DNA from: Gracilaria domingensis
Taxonomy: Eukaryota > Rhodophyta > Florideophyceae > Gracilariales > Gracilariaceae
Assembly: GCA_022539475.1 (NCBI GenBank)
Contig: VCMS01000005.1
Location: 587,225 to 651,224 of the forward strand
Length of the DNA: 64,000 nt
Reading direction: 5' to 3'
Below, piece by piece: positions 27,704-39,314 of the stretch. Numbering within the stretch: the stretch's first letter is position 1; each line of letters opens with the position of its first letter. The position numbers and the translations under genes are program-made. Under the pieces are notes generated by a model. That model was given only the letters and a program-made list of their open reading frames with translations. It searched no databases and was not told the origin of the DNA.

Positions 27704-30700
27704 TTACACCCTAAACGACGGGTAGGAATCAAGAAGAACATCTCTCCGTTGAAACACAGCGCTGGTGTTCTTTTTGGCCGTTTGCCTGAACAGCTGAAAC
27801 AGACCTGTACCTAGTGGTATCGGCACTCCCATAATGATTCTCTCAGAGACTCCTGAGATTTGATCCTCCTTTGAATGAATGGCTGCATGAAACAAGTGCT
27901 CAACTGTCATCTCAAAACTTGCCAACATCAGTGTTGAGGTTCTCATCTTCTGTATTCCGAAACGAGTGATACCCAAAACTGTCCCGCTTGAGGTCATACA
28001 ATCTGCTAGAAGCTTGAGGTGATGGCTATCCACTGTGAGACCATGCGCTCCAAGTGTAGTTTGCATCTCATGAAGAATGGAATGTCTGTTTCCGCAACAT
28101 GCCATAATGAAATCGGACGTCAGATATACTGACTTGTGAATGGAAACTATATTGTCGTTCTCTTGTAGTCTAAAACTTACCTTGCTCCCTCAATCCCCAA
28201 CGTCTTCTCCATTGCCATGATGTGATTACATGAGACCTTTGTCCCATCAACACCCGGTGTTACCATAATATCTGCGATGTTTTCCGACGGAATTTCCAGT
28301 TGATACTCAGGAGAACCTCCAGCACTGCAGTCACTGATAACGGCCCTGGACACGGAACTTATACCACATACTGAAACATGCGGTAACTGCAATTTCAGTG
28401 ATTGCAGAAGATGATACGGGTGGAACTCCATGATTTTCCGTCTTCCTTCCTTTGTTCTGTTCTGAATACTCATTTCCCCGAAACTTATGTCCTTGACGAA
28501 GGGATTAATCCTCAATTTGTCCGGCCGCAATATCAGAACATCATCTCGTGTTACTCTAAGCTTGGAGAAGGAGTGCCGCACAATCCTTTCAGCCACAGAT
28601 TCAATGGTAATGTCTAATTGCAGGGTATGTATTGTTCTCATGTCCAGTTGTACCGAAATGTAAGCATAAGGACCTCTATAGACCTCTTTGATGTGTTTCA
28701 CTACTCCTCCCAAAGTTGTGCTCTCCACTCGCCCCTTCACAATACGTGCGGACTTTACATCCGTATTCCAAACGAGTGGAGCAATTGTCACCGGAGTCGA
28801 AATCGTTTTGCTAGCATTGATAATTTCTTTAAGTCTGGGAACTCCCTGGGTGATACTCATAGTTGTGGTCCCTGCGAAATGGAACGTCTTCAATGTCATC
28901 TGCGTTCCAGGTTCTCCAATACTTTGAGCACCTATGGCACCAACCGCTGTGCCCGGTTCAATAGCTGCGCGACGCGTCTTGGCTTGAACTTGACGCAAAA
29001 ATTCCTTCACTTGCGATCTTCTCAACTTAAAGTTCCCAACGTGGCTAACTTTCTTCAAGAACTCAGCAACTTCAGTTAGACAATGATCCAATCCCCCTTT
29101 ATTTTCTTCTTGCTCTCCATTTGGTAAAAGCTTAGCATCCAACAAGTCCTCTCTTAAGTCATTTACGAGTTCTTCACCCTGGAACCCTATTTCGAAAGGA
29201 CTGAGAATGGGGTCATCTTCATCTTTCAGGGCACAGGTCACGGCATCCATCGTTCTTTCGAAGTTCACAGGCTTCCCAAGATCGGTTTCCATCTGTAGAG
29301 GATCTAGACCATCGTCTCCATAGCACATCTGGACAACTGCACCGTCACTGGAGCGAACAGTTGAGTCATATTGCACGCTCAGATCTTCGAGCGCTTTTAC
29401 CAAGCGTCTCTGCATGTACCCTGTTTCAGCTGTCTTCACAGCTGTATCAGTTAGCCCTTCTCGACCGCTTTGTGCATGCATAAAGAATTCTGTTCCCGTC
29501 AAGCCGCTGAAGAAACTGTTTGCAACAAACCCTCTTGCGAGTGGTGCAAGTGCTGGGAGGCCGAGCTCGAAATGTGGAAGGCATCTCCCAAAGAAGCCTT
29601 CAGGAGCGCGTTTTCCTCCAATTACCTGCTGTCCCACACAAGCAATCATCTGGGCAATGTTAAGGTCAGAACCTTTTGAACCGGCTAACGCCATAGTGAG
29701 CCCCGCGTTTGTGTGGACATCTAAACCCGCTTTACAAGCATCAGCTGTCTTCCGCCGCAAACCGTGCAACTCTTTCATCAACTTTGCTTCTAGAGTTTCA
29801 CGAGCTGTACATCCCGGTTGTAACTCAAGTTCCCCGCGTTCATAAGCAAGCATAATTTCTTTGCATCTTCTGTCACTCTCTCGAATATAAGTCGCCTTAG
29901 CTTTTCTCAACGATGATGAAGGCATGACGTCATCTACACCAATAGAGAATGCCCCGTCTGCAAGCCATCTTGCTCCAAAACGGGCAATGCGGTTCATCGC
30001 AAACGCAGCGGCCTCATTCCCACATTCCCTTGCAAGAACGTAAAGAACAGACTTCTTCGACCCATCACCTAAAGACTTCTTTCCCAGTTGGCCACACATA
30101 AGTTCTCCTCCTCGGAAATACACGTATGTGTCCCGTGGACACATACCCGGAAATTCTCCCGGAGGAATGAGATCTTTCTTATGACCCTTTTCAGCTACTT
30201 CTGTCGTGACGTAGGCCATACTGGGTTTCAGAACACCAGTATCACGGAACCTTTCATTTGGATTGTATACAGCATGCGAGTGAGCACCAGCAGACCGTGC
30301 AGCACTCTGGATCAACGCAGAATAGAGCTGCTTGCCCGTCCACATCTCCACGGGTTTTACAATTGCTGGAGGTGGGAGAGGGATAGTAAACTCCGCATTG
30401 GAGACCATGGCCGCCACCCTTGAAAACTCAGATCTATCCATGAACATATTCTTACTTGTGAGCAAATACGAAGCCGTAATGAAATCTTGAGTTGCCGCTA
30501 CAAGAGGTTCTCCACTTTTTGGAGTGCATATGTTTCGTACCACTCCCATCAGCTCCAAGGCCTCCGTTCGGGCTTCCTGCGTTTGGGGAACGTGAAGATT
30601 CATTTCATCCCCATCGAAATCAGCATTGTATGGGGCACATACACACTCATTGAAACGAAACGTCCGATGAGGTGATATCTTGACTTTGTGTGCCATGATT

Positions 30701-32229
30701 GATATACGATGAAGACTTGGCTGTCGATTAAACAGCACAATATCACCATCTAGAAGATGGCGTTCGACAATTGTTCCTGGGACCAAATCTCGTGCGAGTT
30801 TCTCGCGATTACCGTACTTGAGAAACTTTCTCGTTCCATCCGGAAACTCGACATGGTTCGCACCAGGGTACTTCTGCATTCCGTTCCGTATCAGATTTTG
30901 AAGCAATTCCATATTGAACTTTGTTGCTCGTTCGGGGAAGGTTAATATCTTCGCTACATGAATCGGGACCCCAACCTGGTCAATGCGAAGATTGGGGTCG
31001 GGTGAAATAACAGTTCTGCCAGAGAAATCAACACGCTTTCCAGAAAGATTACCACGAAAACGTCCCGTCTTACCTTTCAATCGTTGACTGACCCCTCGCA
31101 GAGACTTTCCTACTCCTTGTTGTAGGGGCAACCCCGGCTGTTCTGAGTTTATATACCGCGCGACTTCAAATTGCAAGTGATCCCAGCTTTCATATATGTT
31201 TGAGGGTGTTCCCCCCTTTTCTAGTAATTGAGTTATGACCGTGTTCATATGCACTATTTCTGCTGCCTTCATCGTCAAATCATCTTCATTTGATCCCGCA
31301 GCCGGATCAGAGCAAACTGAAGGTCGAATACACAAAGGTGGAACGGGAAGGTATTGCACCAAAAGACGTTCAGGTCTTCCAAACTCAGGGTTCATGTCTA
31401 GAAGCTTTACGTCTTCTGCTATAATGTTCTTGAACAAATTCAAGACGCGCATGGGGTTGAGACTGTCTGCGCTTTTCGGCAAATGCTTTCTCAGGTCGGG
31501 GTTCTGCGAGGCTGCCATCTCAAACACCGGATCAAAAACAGGAGCATTCTCTTCTGTTTCCTCACTTTCATCCTCATCGTCTTCTTCCTTTTTCTTCGAC
31601 GGGGGTTTGTTATCAAGCGGATAATGCATAATCCTCAAAACCGAAGTTTTCTTCACGACCCCGTTTCTTCTTCCGCAGTAGAGGCAATCTTTTACCCTCT
31701 TCGCCTTTCCCCAGATCTCATGATGCAGAGACGTCTTTACTTTGCTCTTCGCAAGTCTCTGCAAATACCTCTGTCTCGTATCATCACTTAGCATAACGCG
31801 AGAACAATACTTGCAAATCATTTGCAATATCTTCAGTGTAGCTTTGAAGTAACCTGCATGAAAGACTGGCAAGACAAGCCTTATGTATCCAAAATGTCCA
31901 ATGCAAAGCTCTTGTTTCTGATTACATGTTTCGCACATCGCATTCTTGTCAATTGCTCCCAGTCGCGGATCAAGGGCTCCGCCTCTAACTTGAGAGCGGT
32001 CCCGCTGGTCATATATCTCTCGGTTATTGACAACGATATGGGCATTGGATGCAATCTCCTCGGCAGAAGCGACTCCAAATTTGATAGCTTTGATTCGATT
32101 GGGAGCTGCTGATTGCTCGACTGTGTCTTTCTTTTTCGTCACACGAGGGGGTCGAACTCTAAACAAGGTTGGGGGAGGAGTTGCCCCGGTGTTGTCATCC
32201 TCCGCATGAACCGGCGTTTCTGTGCTCAT
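27704..32229 (-). CDS. RPC1: RNA polymerase III largest subunit RPC1 (two exons)
   Basis: Catalytic subunit of the polymerase that makes tRNA, 5S rRNA and U6. Exons 32229-28181 and 28085-27704 give 1,476 residues; the intron (28086-28180, 95 nt) has a gtaagt donor and an acag acceptor and splits the codon for Arg in LGIEGAR, after which HSILHEMQTTLGAHGL continues the Pol III C-terminal region. Zinc-binding C99, C102, C109 and H112 (MCETCNQKQELCIGHFG) are followed by the catalytic NADFDGDEM at 535-543. Pol III-type blocks are NICTPKSGEPLVAATQDFIT and the trigger-loop region GTQMTLKTFHFAG. The exon 2 segment VLGITRFGIQKM and ISGVSERIIMGVPIPLGTG match RPC1 rather than RPB1 or RPA1. The start MSTETPVHAE was chosen as the first ATG. 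No C-terminal heptad tail is present, as expected. Confidence 0.95.
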
Positions 32230-32912
32230 GATGATATGCAAGTGTACAAAAGATAAGCGTGCTTGTTTTGAATGTAATAAGAACACCGAATCGAGTCTCC
32301 GATTTCAATACCAGAAATTCGAAAAGGTCTTGCAGCTGAATCTCTCGCTACCTAACCCCGTAGATCTCTGGCAACTTGAACGCTTTCTTGATATCATGTG
32401 GTACTGATTTAATACAGTAGCAAAAGACGCTTGTGACTGAATCAGCGATCAACTCGAGTTCTAGGGAGCCTGCCGCAGATTTTCGGGGACGCGCTCCGTC
32501 CCCGTTTTGGTGTTTGAGTGTCGTAAATGCCTGGAGTTGGACGCTTGAAAGACTTTTCCGAGGTTGATCTGTCGTCTTCCATAAAGGTGAAAGGCTTCGC
32601 TGGATCTATTCCGGGAATAGATACGTGTAGATAGAAATTAATCGGAAAAAAGCAAAAACAGTGCATAATATGCATATTACGGCTAATGACCAAGCAGCCG
32701 ATGCTGCTCCTGAGGGCGGTCTACAGCAGAATGTAGATACGCAACAGCGTTGCGGCAACACACCCTCGTTCAGCGCTCTCGCCAAATAGCAGCCCAACTT
32801 GTCCGGTAGAAGAGTGCGGGGCAGGATAATATCCTATTATGCAAACAGCAGTTGGCTCGGGATTTCAATATCTAACCTATCGCCCGACAGCTTTGCAGTA
32901 GTTTTCGATACA
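32230..32912. other. Intergenic between divergent RPC1 and FIST genes
   Basis: About 680 bases shared upstream region. A reverse frame at 32442-32693 contains a Pro/Ser/Arg-rich stretch from an internal ATG (MEDDRSTSEKSFKRP) but no family was recognised, so it is not called as a gene. A short inverted repeat ggggacgcgctccgtcccc (32488-32506) forms a 7-bp stem. Confidence 0.4.
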
Positions 32913-34550
32913 ATGATTCCGGTCTATACCCCAAACTGCAAGCATACAACTTCGATGAGCCAATCTAACTTTCAGCGATCACCGACATTTGCATTCGCAG
33001 TTCCACTGAGTCTAAAAACATCACGAACAAAACATTCGGCGGCACTCAGTCGAACATTGAACCGAGTTTCAGTTTTGCCGCATGCGAAACATTGCAAGAG
33101 AGCGCGAAGTCACCACCCGACTGTACCCATCAACTGTGCTACGTTAAATGACTCCAATTCTGTCCAAGCGCCTTCTGCAACATTCACATGGTCTGTAGGA
33201 CACTCTAGACGCCAAGAGCCTCTTGACGCACTTCAGGAGGCTCTTGCGCGAGCAGGAAACACGTTCGTCGCGATGCAACGGCCAATTTCGATTGCCTTCG
33301 TTTTCATCAACTCATCATTCGAAAACAATCGTGGTGCAGACATGTCACGTGTTGTGCAGACAGTCAAGAAAACTTTGGCCATGAAGAGACTAATAACGCC
33401 GGAAACTAAGATATTCGGGTCTACTTCTGCGCGGTATATCGAATCTGACCAGGAGGCGTCTGCTTCAGTTGCACTGGCGCACTTCCCAGAAGCGACGGAA
33501 CTTAACACATTCTACATTGACGACCAGAACGATTTTGATATCGATTGGAAACAAAACCAATGGCATGATTTGGTCGGCATTCCACCGAGTGCAGACCGTC
33601 ACCTTCACATATTTATGCTACAACACCCAGATTATGAACAAATGGAAGACCTTCTTTCAGGCTTAGACTTTTCGTACCCAGGTGTTCAAAAGTTTGGGGC
33701 GGCGGCTGGGAAGACCAACGCTCTACATGAATCTTATCTGTTTCATACGAATGGTTCTGCGATGACACAAGGCGTCATCGGCCTGGCGTTTTCAAGTCCG
33801 GATGTACAGATGGACGTCATGGTTGCTCAAGGGGCGCGAGGGGTTGGTCCACTGTTGGAAGTACTTGAAGTCAAGGATGGAAACGAAATAGTGCGTGTCC
33901 GAGAGGTAAACACCCCGGGTGCAACAGTGGCCCCGCCTATGGTCCTTCTCGACATGTGGGCAAACACAGATAACATATCTTTTGATGATAGGATGCGAGC
34001 AAGAGAGTATCTGTTGCTCGGCGTTGAGGTGTCGGACATCGCAGATATGGCGCAGTCATCCATTTCCGGCTCTCGCGATAAGAAGAAGACACCTGAGAGT
34101 CAGAAACCTGTAGAAATGGTAATTCGCAAAGTCGTAGGATTCAATGAAGCGACAAATTCTCTTGGGGTTGAAGGTGATGTACGATTGGGTGCCCGAGTGC
34201 GCTTCCAGATTCGCGATGATGAGGCAGCACGTGCGGAACTCAATTCGTTGTTTAATAAGATGTCGCTGGAGGCATCCTCTAAAGCCATGGAAGGCATGTC
34301 TTTAATGGGAGCTTTACTTTTAGCAGACTCTGAAAGAGGTGCGAGTCTGTATGGAACCGCAGCACCAGATGCTGATCGTGTGATGTTTATTGATCGTTTT
34401 CCAGTGCCCCTTTCTGTACTTGCCTCGGATCGTCAGATAGGTCCGCTCCCTGCTGGAGGGCTGCTTGGGGCGGCTGGAAACACGTTCGCTCTATCGGCAT
34501 CGGCGCTGTATGTGACTTTCTACGGACGCACTGACAATGGAATGCAGTAG
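32913..34550 (+). CDS. FIST N/C-domain protein, probably plastid-targeted
   Basis: A 545-residue protein with the two-part FIST sensory architecture found in many bacteria including cyanobacteria. The N-terminal half has ISIAFVFINSSF, TKIFGSTSARYI, a central HLHIFMLQHPDYEQMEDLLSG with FSYPGVQKFGAAAGK, and GVIGLAFSSPDVQMDVMVAQG with RGVGPLLEVLEV. The FIST_C half has DRMRAREYLLLGVEV, VEGDVRLGARVRFQIRD, GALLLADSERG and a final GLLGAAGNTFALSASALYVTFYG, matching the G-x-x-G-E-I-x-P tail region in pattern. The first 80 residues are Ser/Arg-rich and resemble a transit peptide (FAFAVPLSLKTSRTK). The first ATG is 32913; 32955 (MSQSNFQ) is also good. Ligand is unknown; FIST is thought to bind small molecules such as amino acids. 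Confidence 0.75.
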   Translation: MIPVYTPNCKHTTSMSQSNFQRSPTFAFAVPLSLKTSRTKHSAALSRTLNRVSVLPHAKHCKRARSHHPTVPINCATLNDSNSVQAPSATFTWSVGHSRRQEPLDALQEALARAGNTFVAMQRPISIAFVFINSSFENNRGADMSRVVQTVKKTLAMKRLITPETKIFGSTSARYIESDQEASASVALAHFPEATELNTFYIDDQNDFDIDWKQNQWHDLVGIPPSADRHLHIFMLQHPDYEQMEDLLSGLDFSYPGVQKFGAAAGKTNALHESYLFHTNGSAMTQGVIGLAFSSPDVQMDVMVAQGARGVGPLLEVLEVKDGNEIVRVREVNTPGATVAPPMVLLDMWANTDNISFDDRMRAREYLLLGVEVSDIADMAQSSISGSRDKKKTPESQKPVEMVIRKVVGFNEATNSLGVEGDVRLGARVRFQIRDDEAARAELNSLFNKMSLEASSKAMEGMSLMGALLLADSERGASLYGTAAPDADRVMFIDRFPVPLSVLASDRQIGPLPAGGLLGAAGNTFALSASALYVTFYGRTDNGMQ

Positions 34551-36030
34551 GAAATCTGACTGGGAATTTCATCTTCATCCCTCAAGAGTCTTGTCGAGAT
34601 TGTCTTACCACTGGTAAGTTACTAGTGGCACATATGGCTTGATAAACAATTTTTTCAAATGGTTCTTGTGTAAGGCTAGTACTGAAGTATGGCTTCTCAG
34701 TTCGACGGTACAAGCTGGATTCTCAAAGAGAAGGTGATCATGACCTTCTCTTCGAGATTCCATCTTGAGGTCATTATCGAGTTACAACGGCAGGGGAAAA
34801 CGTCCCCTGAGAAGGGAATTACAATAATAAGGCCTTCATTTGGTTGAGTCCAAATTTGTGGCATATTGACGACATTGGCAAACTTTTGAAACCCTGAAAG
34901 ACTAAGGGAGTGGTTAATCTTATGCTGTTCACATTACAAACTATAACTTACATAATGTATCGATCATATCCACTTGGACGAACTCTTCCCAGATTCCATC
35001 GAAACCACGTGCACTTTGCATATGTCATGCACACGTAGCCTTTTAATCGTCTATCGCCATTTTTAGACGTCTACAAAGTTCATGAACCCTGATTCGAAAA
35101 TCGATAGTGATACAGATGTATTGCTGCACATAATATGTTATGTAGTCTCCGACCATGTGTCAGGAACTTCAAATACATACCAATTCGTCAAATTGAAACG
35201 CTAGTTATGCTTGTCTTCGAACAAGCTTCATCCAGAGTCGTGGTAATGATCCAGAGTATGTTTGAGCAACAGACGCGTCAGCACTTGCACAGTTTATAGA
35301 CATAGGCTCCCCACAATAATATGGTAGAGATTGAAGAAAGACAACGATGGGAAGGTATATGAACTAACCACAAGAAATGTGTCAGGCTGGTCGTTCATTC
35401 GCATTCCAGTCTTGGAACTCTCAAAAGAGCATATAAAAGTTTCCCTTGCTTAGTACTTCCATGTCCCTACTACCCCCAAGTCTGAGTGAGCGGTCTTGGA
35501 CGTAACACACTTGACAAACCCGCACAACATAACTCAATACGCAGCCAACCGACCGAAGCAGGTCAATTTCGTTCAGGTCAAACAATTCTGCATTGACCTC
35601 TTGGACCAAATAGCAGGACACTTCAGCACTTCAGAACGCGCATTTCAGTCCCAAATTGCGAGTGCCTCTGGAGGAAGTAGAGACTCATGCGTTGGAGTCG
35701 CTGGCGTTCCCCTTTCGGAGATTTGACTTTGGTATCAATGTGTTTCGGGTGTGTATGCTGTTGTGTTCTAGTCAAGGACATGGAAGAGGATCTCGACAGG
35801 GCGCGGGGTGTGGTAGACCTTGTCCTGAAGGTAGCAGAATGTTCAGAATTCAGCTCTTCATCGTCCTCGATGCCACCGGCTCACACTAAGTACAAACCAA
35901 ACGGTTCTAGAAGCTAGGATTGGGCGTGATTTGGAGCTTTTGGTGGTCTCCTCTGGCTGTTCGTGTTGTCGACAAACAACTTGTTCGCCGGCTCGTCAGA
36001 ACTTAATTGGTACGGAGACGAAGCAGAGCT
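34551..36030. other. Intergenic between convergent genes, no confident gene
   Basis: About 1.5 kb. Apart from the foldback at 34711-34767 it holds frames at 35421-35889 on both strands with no recognised family. The AT content is higher than in flanking genes. No RNA gene was seen. Confidence 0.4.
34711..34767. repeat. 57-nt foldback
   Basis: The 27-base arms (34711-34737 and 34741-34767) are complementary except at four positions, with only a three-base loop. The centre reads gagaaggtgatcatgaccttctc. It lies 161 bases after the FIST stop codon. It could be a 3' UTR hairpin or a tiny foldback element. Confidence 0.7.
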
Positions 36031-36600
36031 TCAACTTGATGGGGAAGAATTTTCATCCTCCATCAGAAAGTGGGAAGGGTCGATCAGCTGTTGAGTGGTC
36101 GGTATAGATGGAAGCGAGTCCTGCGCGCGAGATGAATCCGCGCCTACCGATTGCGTTAGTAATCTGTCAAACGCGTTCAAGTCGTCTTGTGATTCTAGTT
36201 CTGGTACAGGTTCAGGAACAACCATGATGTTGGAAAACCGGTCCACGGTGACATCGGCCCAGTCACGATCACCAGGGCTGGAAGCTAGTTCCTTTCGTCT
36301 CCGAAAGCTGTCTATCTCCACAGCCAGCGCAGTCATTTCATCAGCGCGCTGGTCACCTGCAGTTAGCGCACGAACCTCTTCAGTTGCTTTCGCACCAACA
36401 ATGCCTGCGAGGCCTATGCCACATGAAACGATAAGATGGTTCACAAGCTGCGGAAGTGCGTTTCCTGTATCAAATGACATGGTAGAAGCTTGTAGCCGGC
36501 GGGGACGCCTTTCTCGGCACAACCGAGGTCGTATCGATGACGGCAGCAACACTGGCGCGTTTGGCACAAACCCCCAATTACTTCTGTTGCCACTTGCCAT
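36031..36600 (-). CDS. Unrecognised plastid-type protein with one hydrophobic segment
   Basis: A 189-residue protein without a recognised family. The first 40 residues look like a transit peptide (Trp-Gly-Phe near position 10, then RPRLCRERRPRRLQAS). Residues 50-72 hold a hydrophobic span (QLVNHLIVSCGIGLAGIVGA). The remainder is acidic and hydrophilic (EVRALTAGDQRADEM, VPEPVPELESQDDLNAF, ending DENSSPSS). The ATG is at 36600. It is divergent from the PPR gene by 296 bp. It may be a plastid membrane protein with a soluble tail; no function is claimed. Confidence 0.65.
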   Translation of the reverse strand: MASGNRSNWGFVPNAPVLLPSSIRPRLCRERRPRRLQASTMSFDTGNALPQLVNHLIVSCGIGLAGIVGAKATEEVRALTAGDQRADEMTALAVEIDSFRRRKELASSPGDRDWADVTVDRFSNIMVVPEPVPELESQDDLNAFDRLLTQSVGADSSRAQDSLPSIPTTQQLIDPSHFLMEDENSSPSS

Positions 36601-36896
36601 TTTGGTTCCTGACTAGAAGGTGTGTCGGAGTAGCTTAGAGAGGAAATAGGGTGAACGAAGTTGTGAATTGGAGCTCTAACTCCGAAGACCTGAACCCGAA
36701 GCACGGGCGCAGGACCTGAAGGAAGCGGATGATTTTGTAAGATAGTTTTATGGCTGGATATCTCCCAAAGCGGTCACCGCGCTGAAATGCTCCTTTCAGC
36801 TACACGTACTATGATGCACGGAAACGTTACATTTTATCATGCACTGCGCCCGAGGCGTGATGAGTTCATGTTTCGCTTCGTTTCCATCTCGCGCAG

Positions 36897-39314
36897 ATGG
36901 CCCCGCTTTGCCGTTGCCGGGAACTTGCTCCTCTGACGTTCTTGACCCCCTATTTGCCTCCTCGTCTGCAGAAGCGCTGGACCAAGCGTCCATCCGTCAA
37001 CCGACGTCACGCACGAGCCGGTCAAGCGCGCCCACGCATCTCTCCAGATGTTCATCGTGCCACAGCCCTGAGAAAGGCGGGGGAACTGCACAAAGCGCAT
37101 GACCTGTTGCATAACGCCTCGCCCCATGTACGTCGTCATGTAGCCTATCATCGTGAGCTGATTCGCACCACAGCAGGCCTTGTTGCGCAGAGTTCTTCCG
37201 TCGAGAAAGCTGAACAGTTATGGTCTGCTGTGGAACTGGTTTTGAGAGATGGTCGTTCGCGTCCAGATGCTGTTTCTTTTAACTCCCTTTTAAGTGCTTT
37301 GCGCCTCTTAGATACGGAGAGACAGCTGCGCGAACGTGCTGAGCAGCACGACAAACTGGATGTTCTGCGTTTAGCGAAAAACGTGTTTGATACTATGATT
37401 GACTTGAACGTGCATCCTGATCAGTTCTCTATGTCGATTCTGTTTAATATGTGTGCTTTCCGTGCCAATGAGCGTTATGCAGCTCTGTTCGAGAAACGCG
37501 CCACTGTCGACTTTGACTTCAAGCCTAATGTTGTGTCTGGCACTGCCTTGCTTGGGGCATTTGCTAAATCGGGTTCCTTGGAACACGTTGATCGGGTCGT
37601 CAGTATCCTGCAGCAAGAATGCATACCCTTCAATGAGCGTACTTACACTACAATCATCTCCGCACAACTCAAACACGGCAAGCATGCTCAAGTGCTACAC
37701 TACTTTGATGAGGCCATTACTTCCCCGTCCGTAACGCCGAATACCTTTCTCTTTTCCGGTGTATTAACCTCCTGCCTACGCGTGTGTGATGGGACCAACG
37801 GGATTCGCGTGTTTGAAATAATGGAGCACCAGCATGTGCGTCCCACGGAAGCAATAATGAACCTTATGTTAGAGTTAGCTGTCAGATCTGGAAACTCTTG
37901 TCTTGGCATCAAGTACATCACAGAATGGGCTCCTAAGTATGGCACCGGCTGTTCTCAGTCCCACTATGACAAGATCATAGCGTCGTGGAAGAGAACTGAA
38001 ACGAATGTACCAGAAACAATTCATGCATTGTATACGCTACTGCAACACATGGAAGTCAAAAGCAACTTAAAACCTTCGATTGCTACGTACAATGCAGCTA
38101 TAGCCACACTTACGGCCCATGAGAAGACAGAACAAGCTAGACAAATCTTAGAGCGCATGCGAAGAAGAGGCATTGTTCCAGATGTGTATACATATAACGT
38201 ATTGCTGCATTCGTGTGGAAAGGCTGGAAACTTTGACGAGGCACTTGAAAACGTTCGCATCATGAAACAGAACCATGTTAGACCAAACCAAATTACTTAC
38301 AACATTCTCCTTGATTTGCTCCTAAGGTATGGAGAAACTGAAAAAGTGCAAAGTCTCTTGGAGGAGATTGAGAACGACACCCAGCTAGAGATGGATGCAG
38401 TGGGTAGATGTATGCAACTTAAATTATACAGGATTCAAGGGAACACACAAGCAGCACTCCAGCTGCATAGCACAACACAGCGACTTGGCCAGCCTCTTGA
38501 CTCAAAAGCATATAGTTTGCTGCTTTCCATTCTTTTCGAGTTTGATGAACGAGAGAAAGCCATATCACTTTTCGGGTGGTTATTGTGGACACACCGACTG
38601 GAAAGTTCTATGTACAACGTAATGATGGATAACATTGGAAAGGAAGAAAACGGATACGAGTACTGCTTCAAACTCTTCAATCACATGAAAGAAAAGGGGG
38701 TTCTGCCTGACAAAATCACTTATTCGACAATGATCCGTGTGTTTTCGAAAGCCGGCTTTCTGGATCGTGCTTTCCGGTTGCTCGGTGAAATGCAAGACCT
38801 GGGTCTAGCAATTTCGGACATGTATGCCTGGACTTCGCTAATGGACGGATGTCGAAAGAATGGACAGTGGCAGCGAGCGGTTGAACTTTTGGCATTCATG
38901 AAGAAGCACAGCTCAGAGTCTGAACACTCGCTTGTCCCGAATCCATCGACAGCTTGCTATAACGCTGCTCTGTACGCAGCCGGTATCGGGGGTCGTGACT
39001 GGAAAACTTCTGTATATATCTACAAGTCATTACTCGCAGATAAGACGCAGCAACCTGATATTGTAACATACTCCGCCATGGCAAGCATCATACTATGTAA
39101 GAGACGTAAAATTCTGGAATGGCACATCGTGAGACAGGTATGCCAGGCTCTTGAGGACTTGTTGATGGAAGACACCAAACTTCGCAATGGCACTCTAAGA
39201 CGGCAACATCCCAGGACAGACGTAAGTCCAGGTTTGAGTAAATCAGTGAGGAAGAAGTTGTTAACAAAAATGAGTAGTTTAAAGGAATTGATAAGATCCG
39301 TAAGCAAGCGTTAA
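36897..39314 (+). CDS. Pentatricopeptide repeat (PPR) protein, P-type
   Basis: An 805-residue organelle RNA-binding protein. The N-terminus is basic and rich in Arg and Pro (PPRLQKRWTKRP), fitting mitochondrial or plastid import. From about residue 120 the protein is a chain of 35-residue helical repeats. The clearest are PDVYTYNVLLHSCGKAGNF, RPNQITYNILLDLLLRYGE, LPDKITYSTMIRVFSKAGF and QPDIVTYSAMASIIL, and others such as VHPDQFSMSILFNMCAF, FNERTYTTIISAQLKHGK and LKPSIATYNAAIATL. No PLS-type, E or DYW extension or SMR domain is visible. PPR proteins of this kind stabilise, splice or cleave organelle transcripts; the target here is unknown. The ATG at 36897 is the first in frame. Confidence 0.9.
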   Translation: MAPLCRCRELAPLTFLTPYLPPRLQKRWTKRPSVNRRHARAGQARPRISPDVHRATALRKAGELHKAHDLLHNASPHVRRHVAYHRELIRTTAGLVAQSSSVEKAEQLWSAVELVLRDGRSRPDAVSFNSLLSALRLLDTERQLRERAEQHDKLDVLRLAKNVFDTMIDLNVHPDQFSMSILFNMCAFRANERYAALFEKRATVDFDFKPNVVSGTALLGAFAKSGSLEHVDRVVSILQQECIPFNERTYTTIISAQLKHGKHAQVLHYFDEAITSPSVTPNTFLFSGVLTSCLRVCDGTNGIRVFEIMEHQHVRPTEAIMNLMLELAVRSGNSCLGIKYITEWAPKYGTGCSQSHYDKIIASWKRTETNVPETIHALYTLLQHMEVKSNLKPSIATYNAAIATLTAHEKTEQARQILERMRRRGIVPDVYTYNVLLHSCGKAGNFDEALENVRIMKQNHVRPNQITYNILLDLLLRYGETEKVQSLLEEIENDTQLEMDAVGRCMQLKLYRIQGNTQAALQLHSTTQRLGQPLDSKAYSLLLSILFEFDEREKAISLFGWLLWTHRLESSMYNVMMDNIGKEENGYEYCFKLFNHMKEKGVLPDKITYSTMIRVFSKAGFLDRAFRLLGEMQDLGLAISDMYAWTSLMDGCRKNGQWQRAVELLAFMKKHSSESEHSLVPNPSTACYNAALYAAGIGGRDWKTSVYIYKSLLADKTQQPDIVTYSAMASIILCKRRKILEWHIVRQVCQALEDLLMEDTKLRNGTLRRQHPRTDVSPGLSKSVRKKLLTKMSSLKELIRSVSKR

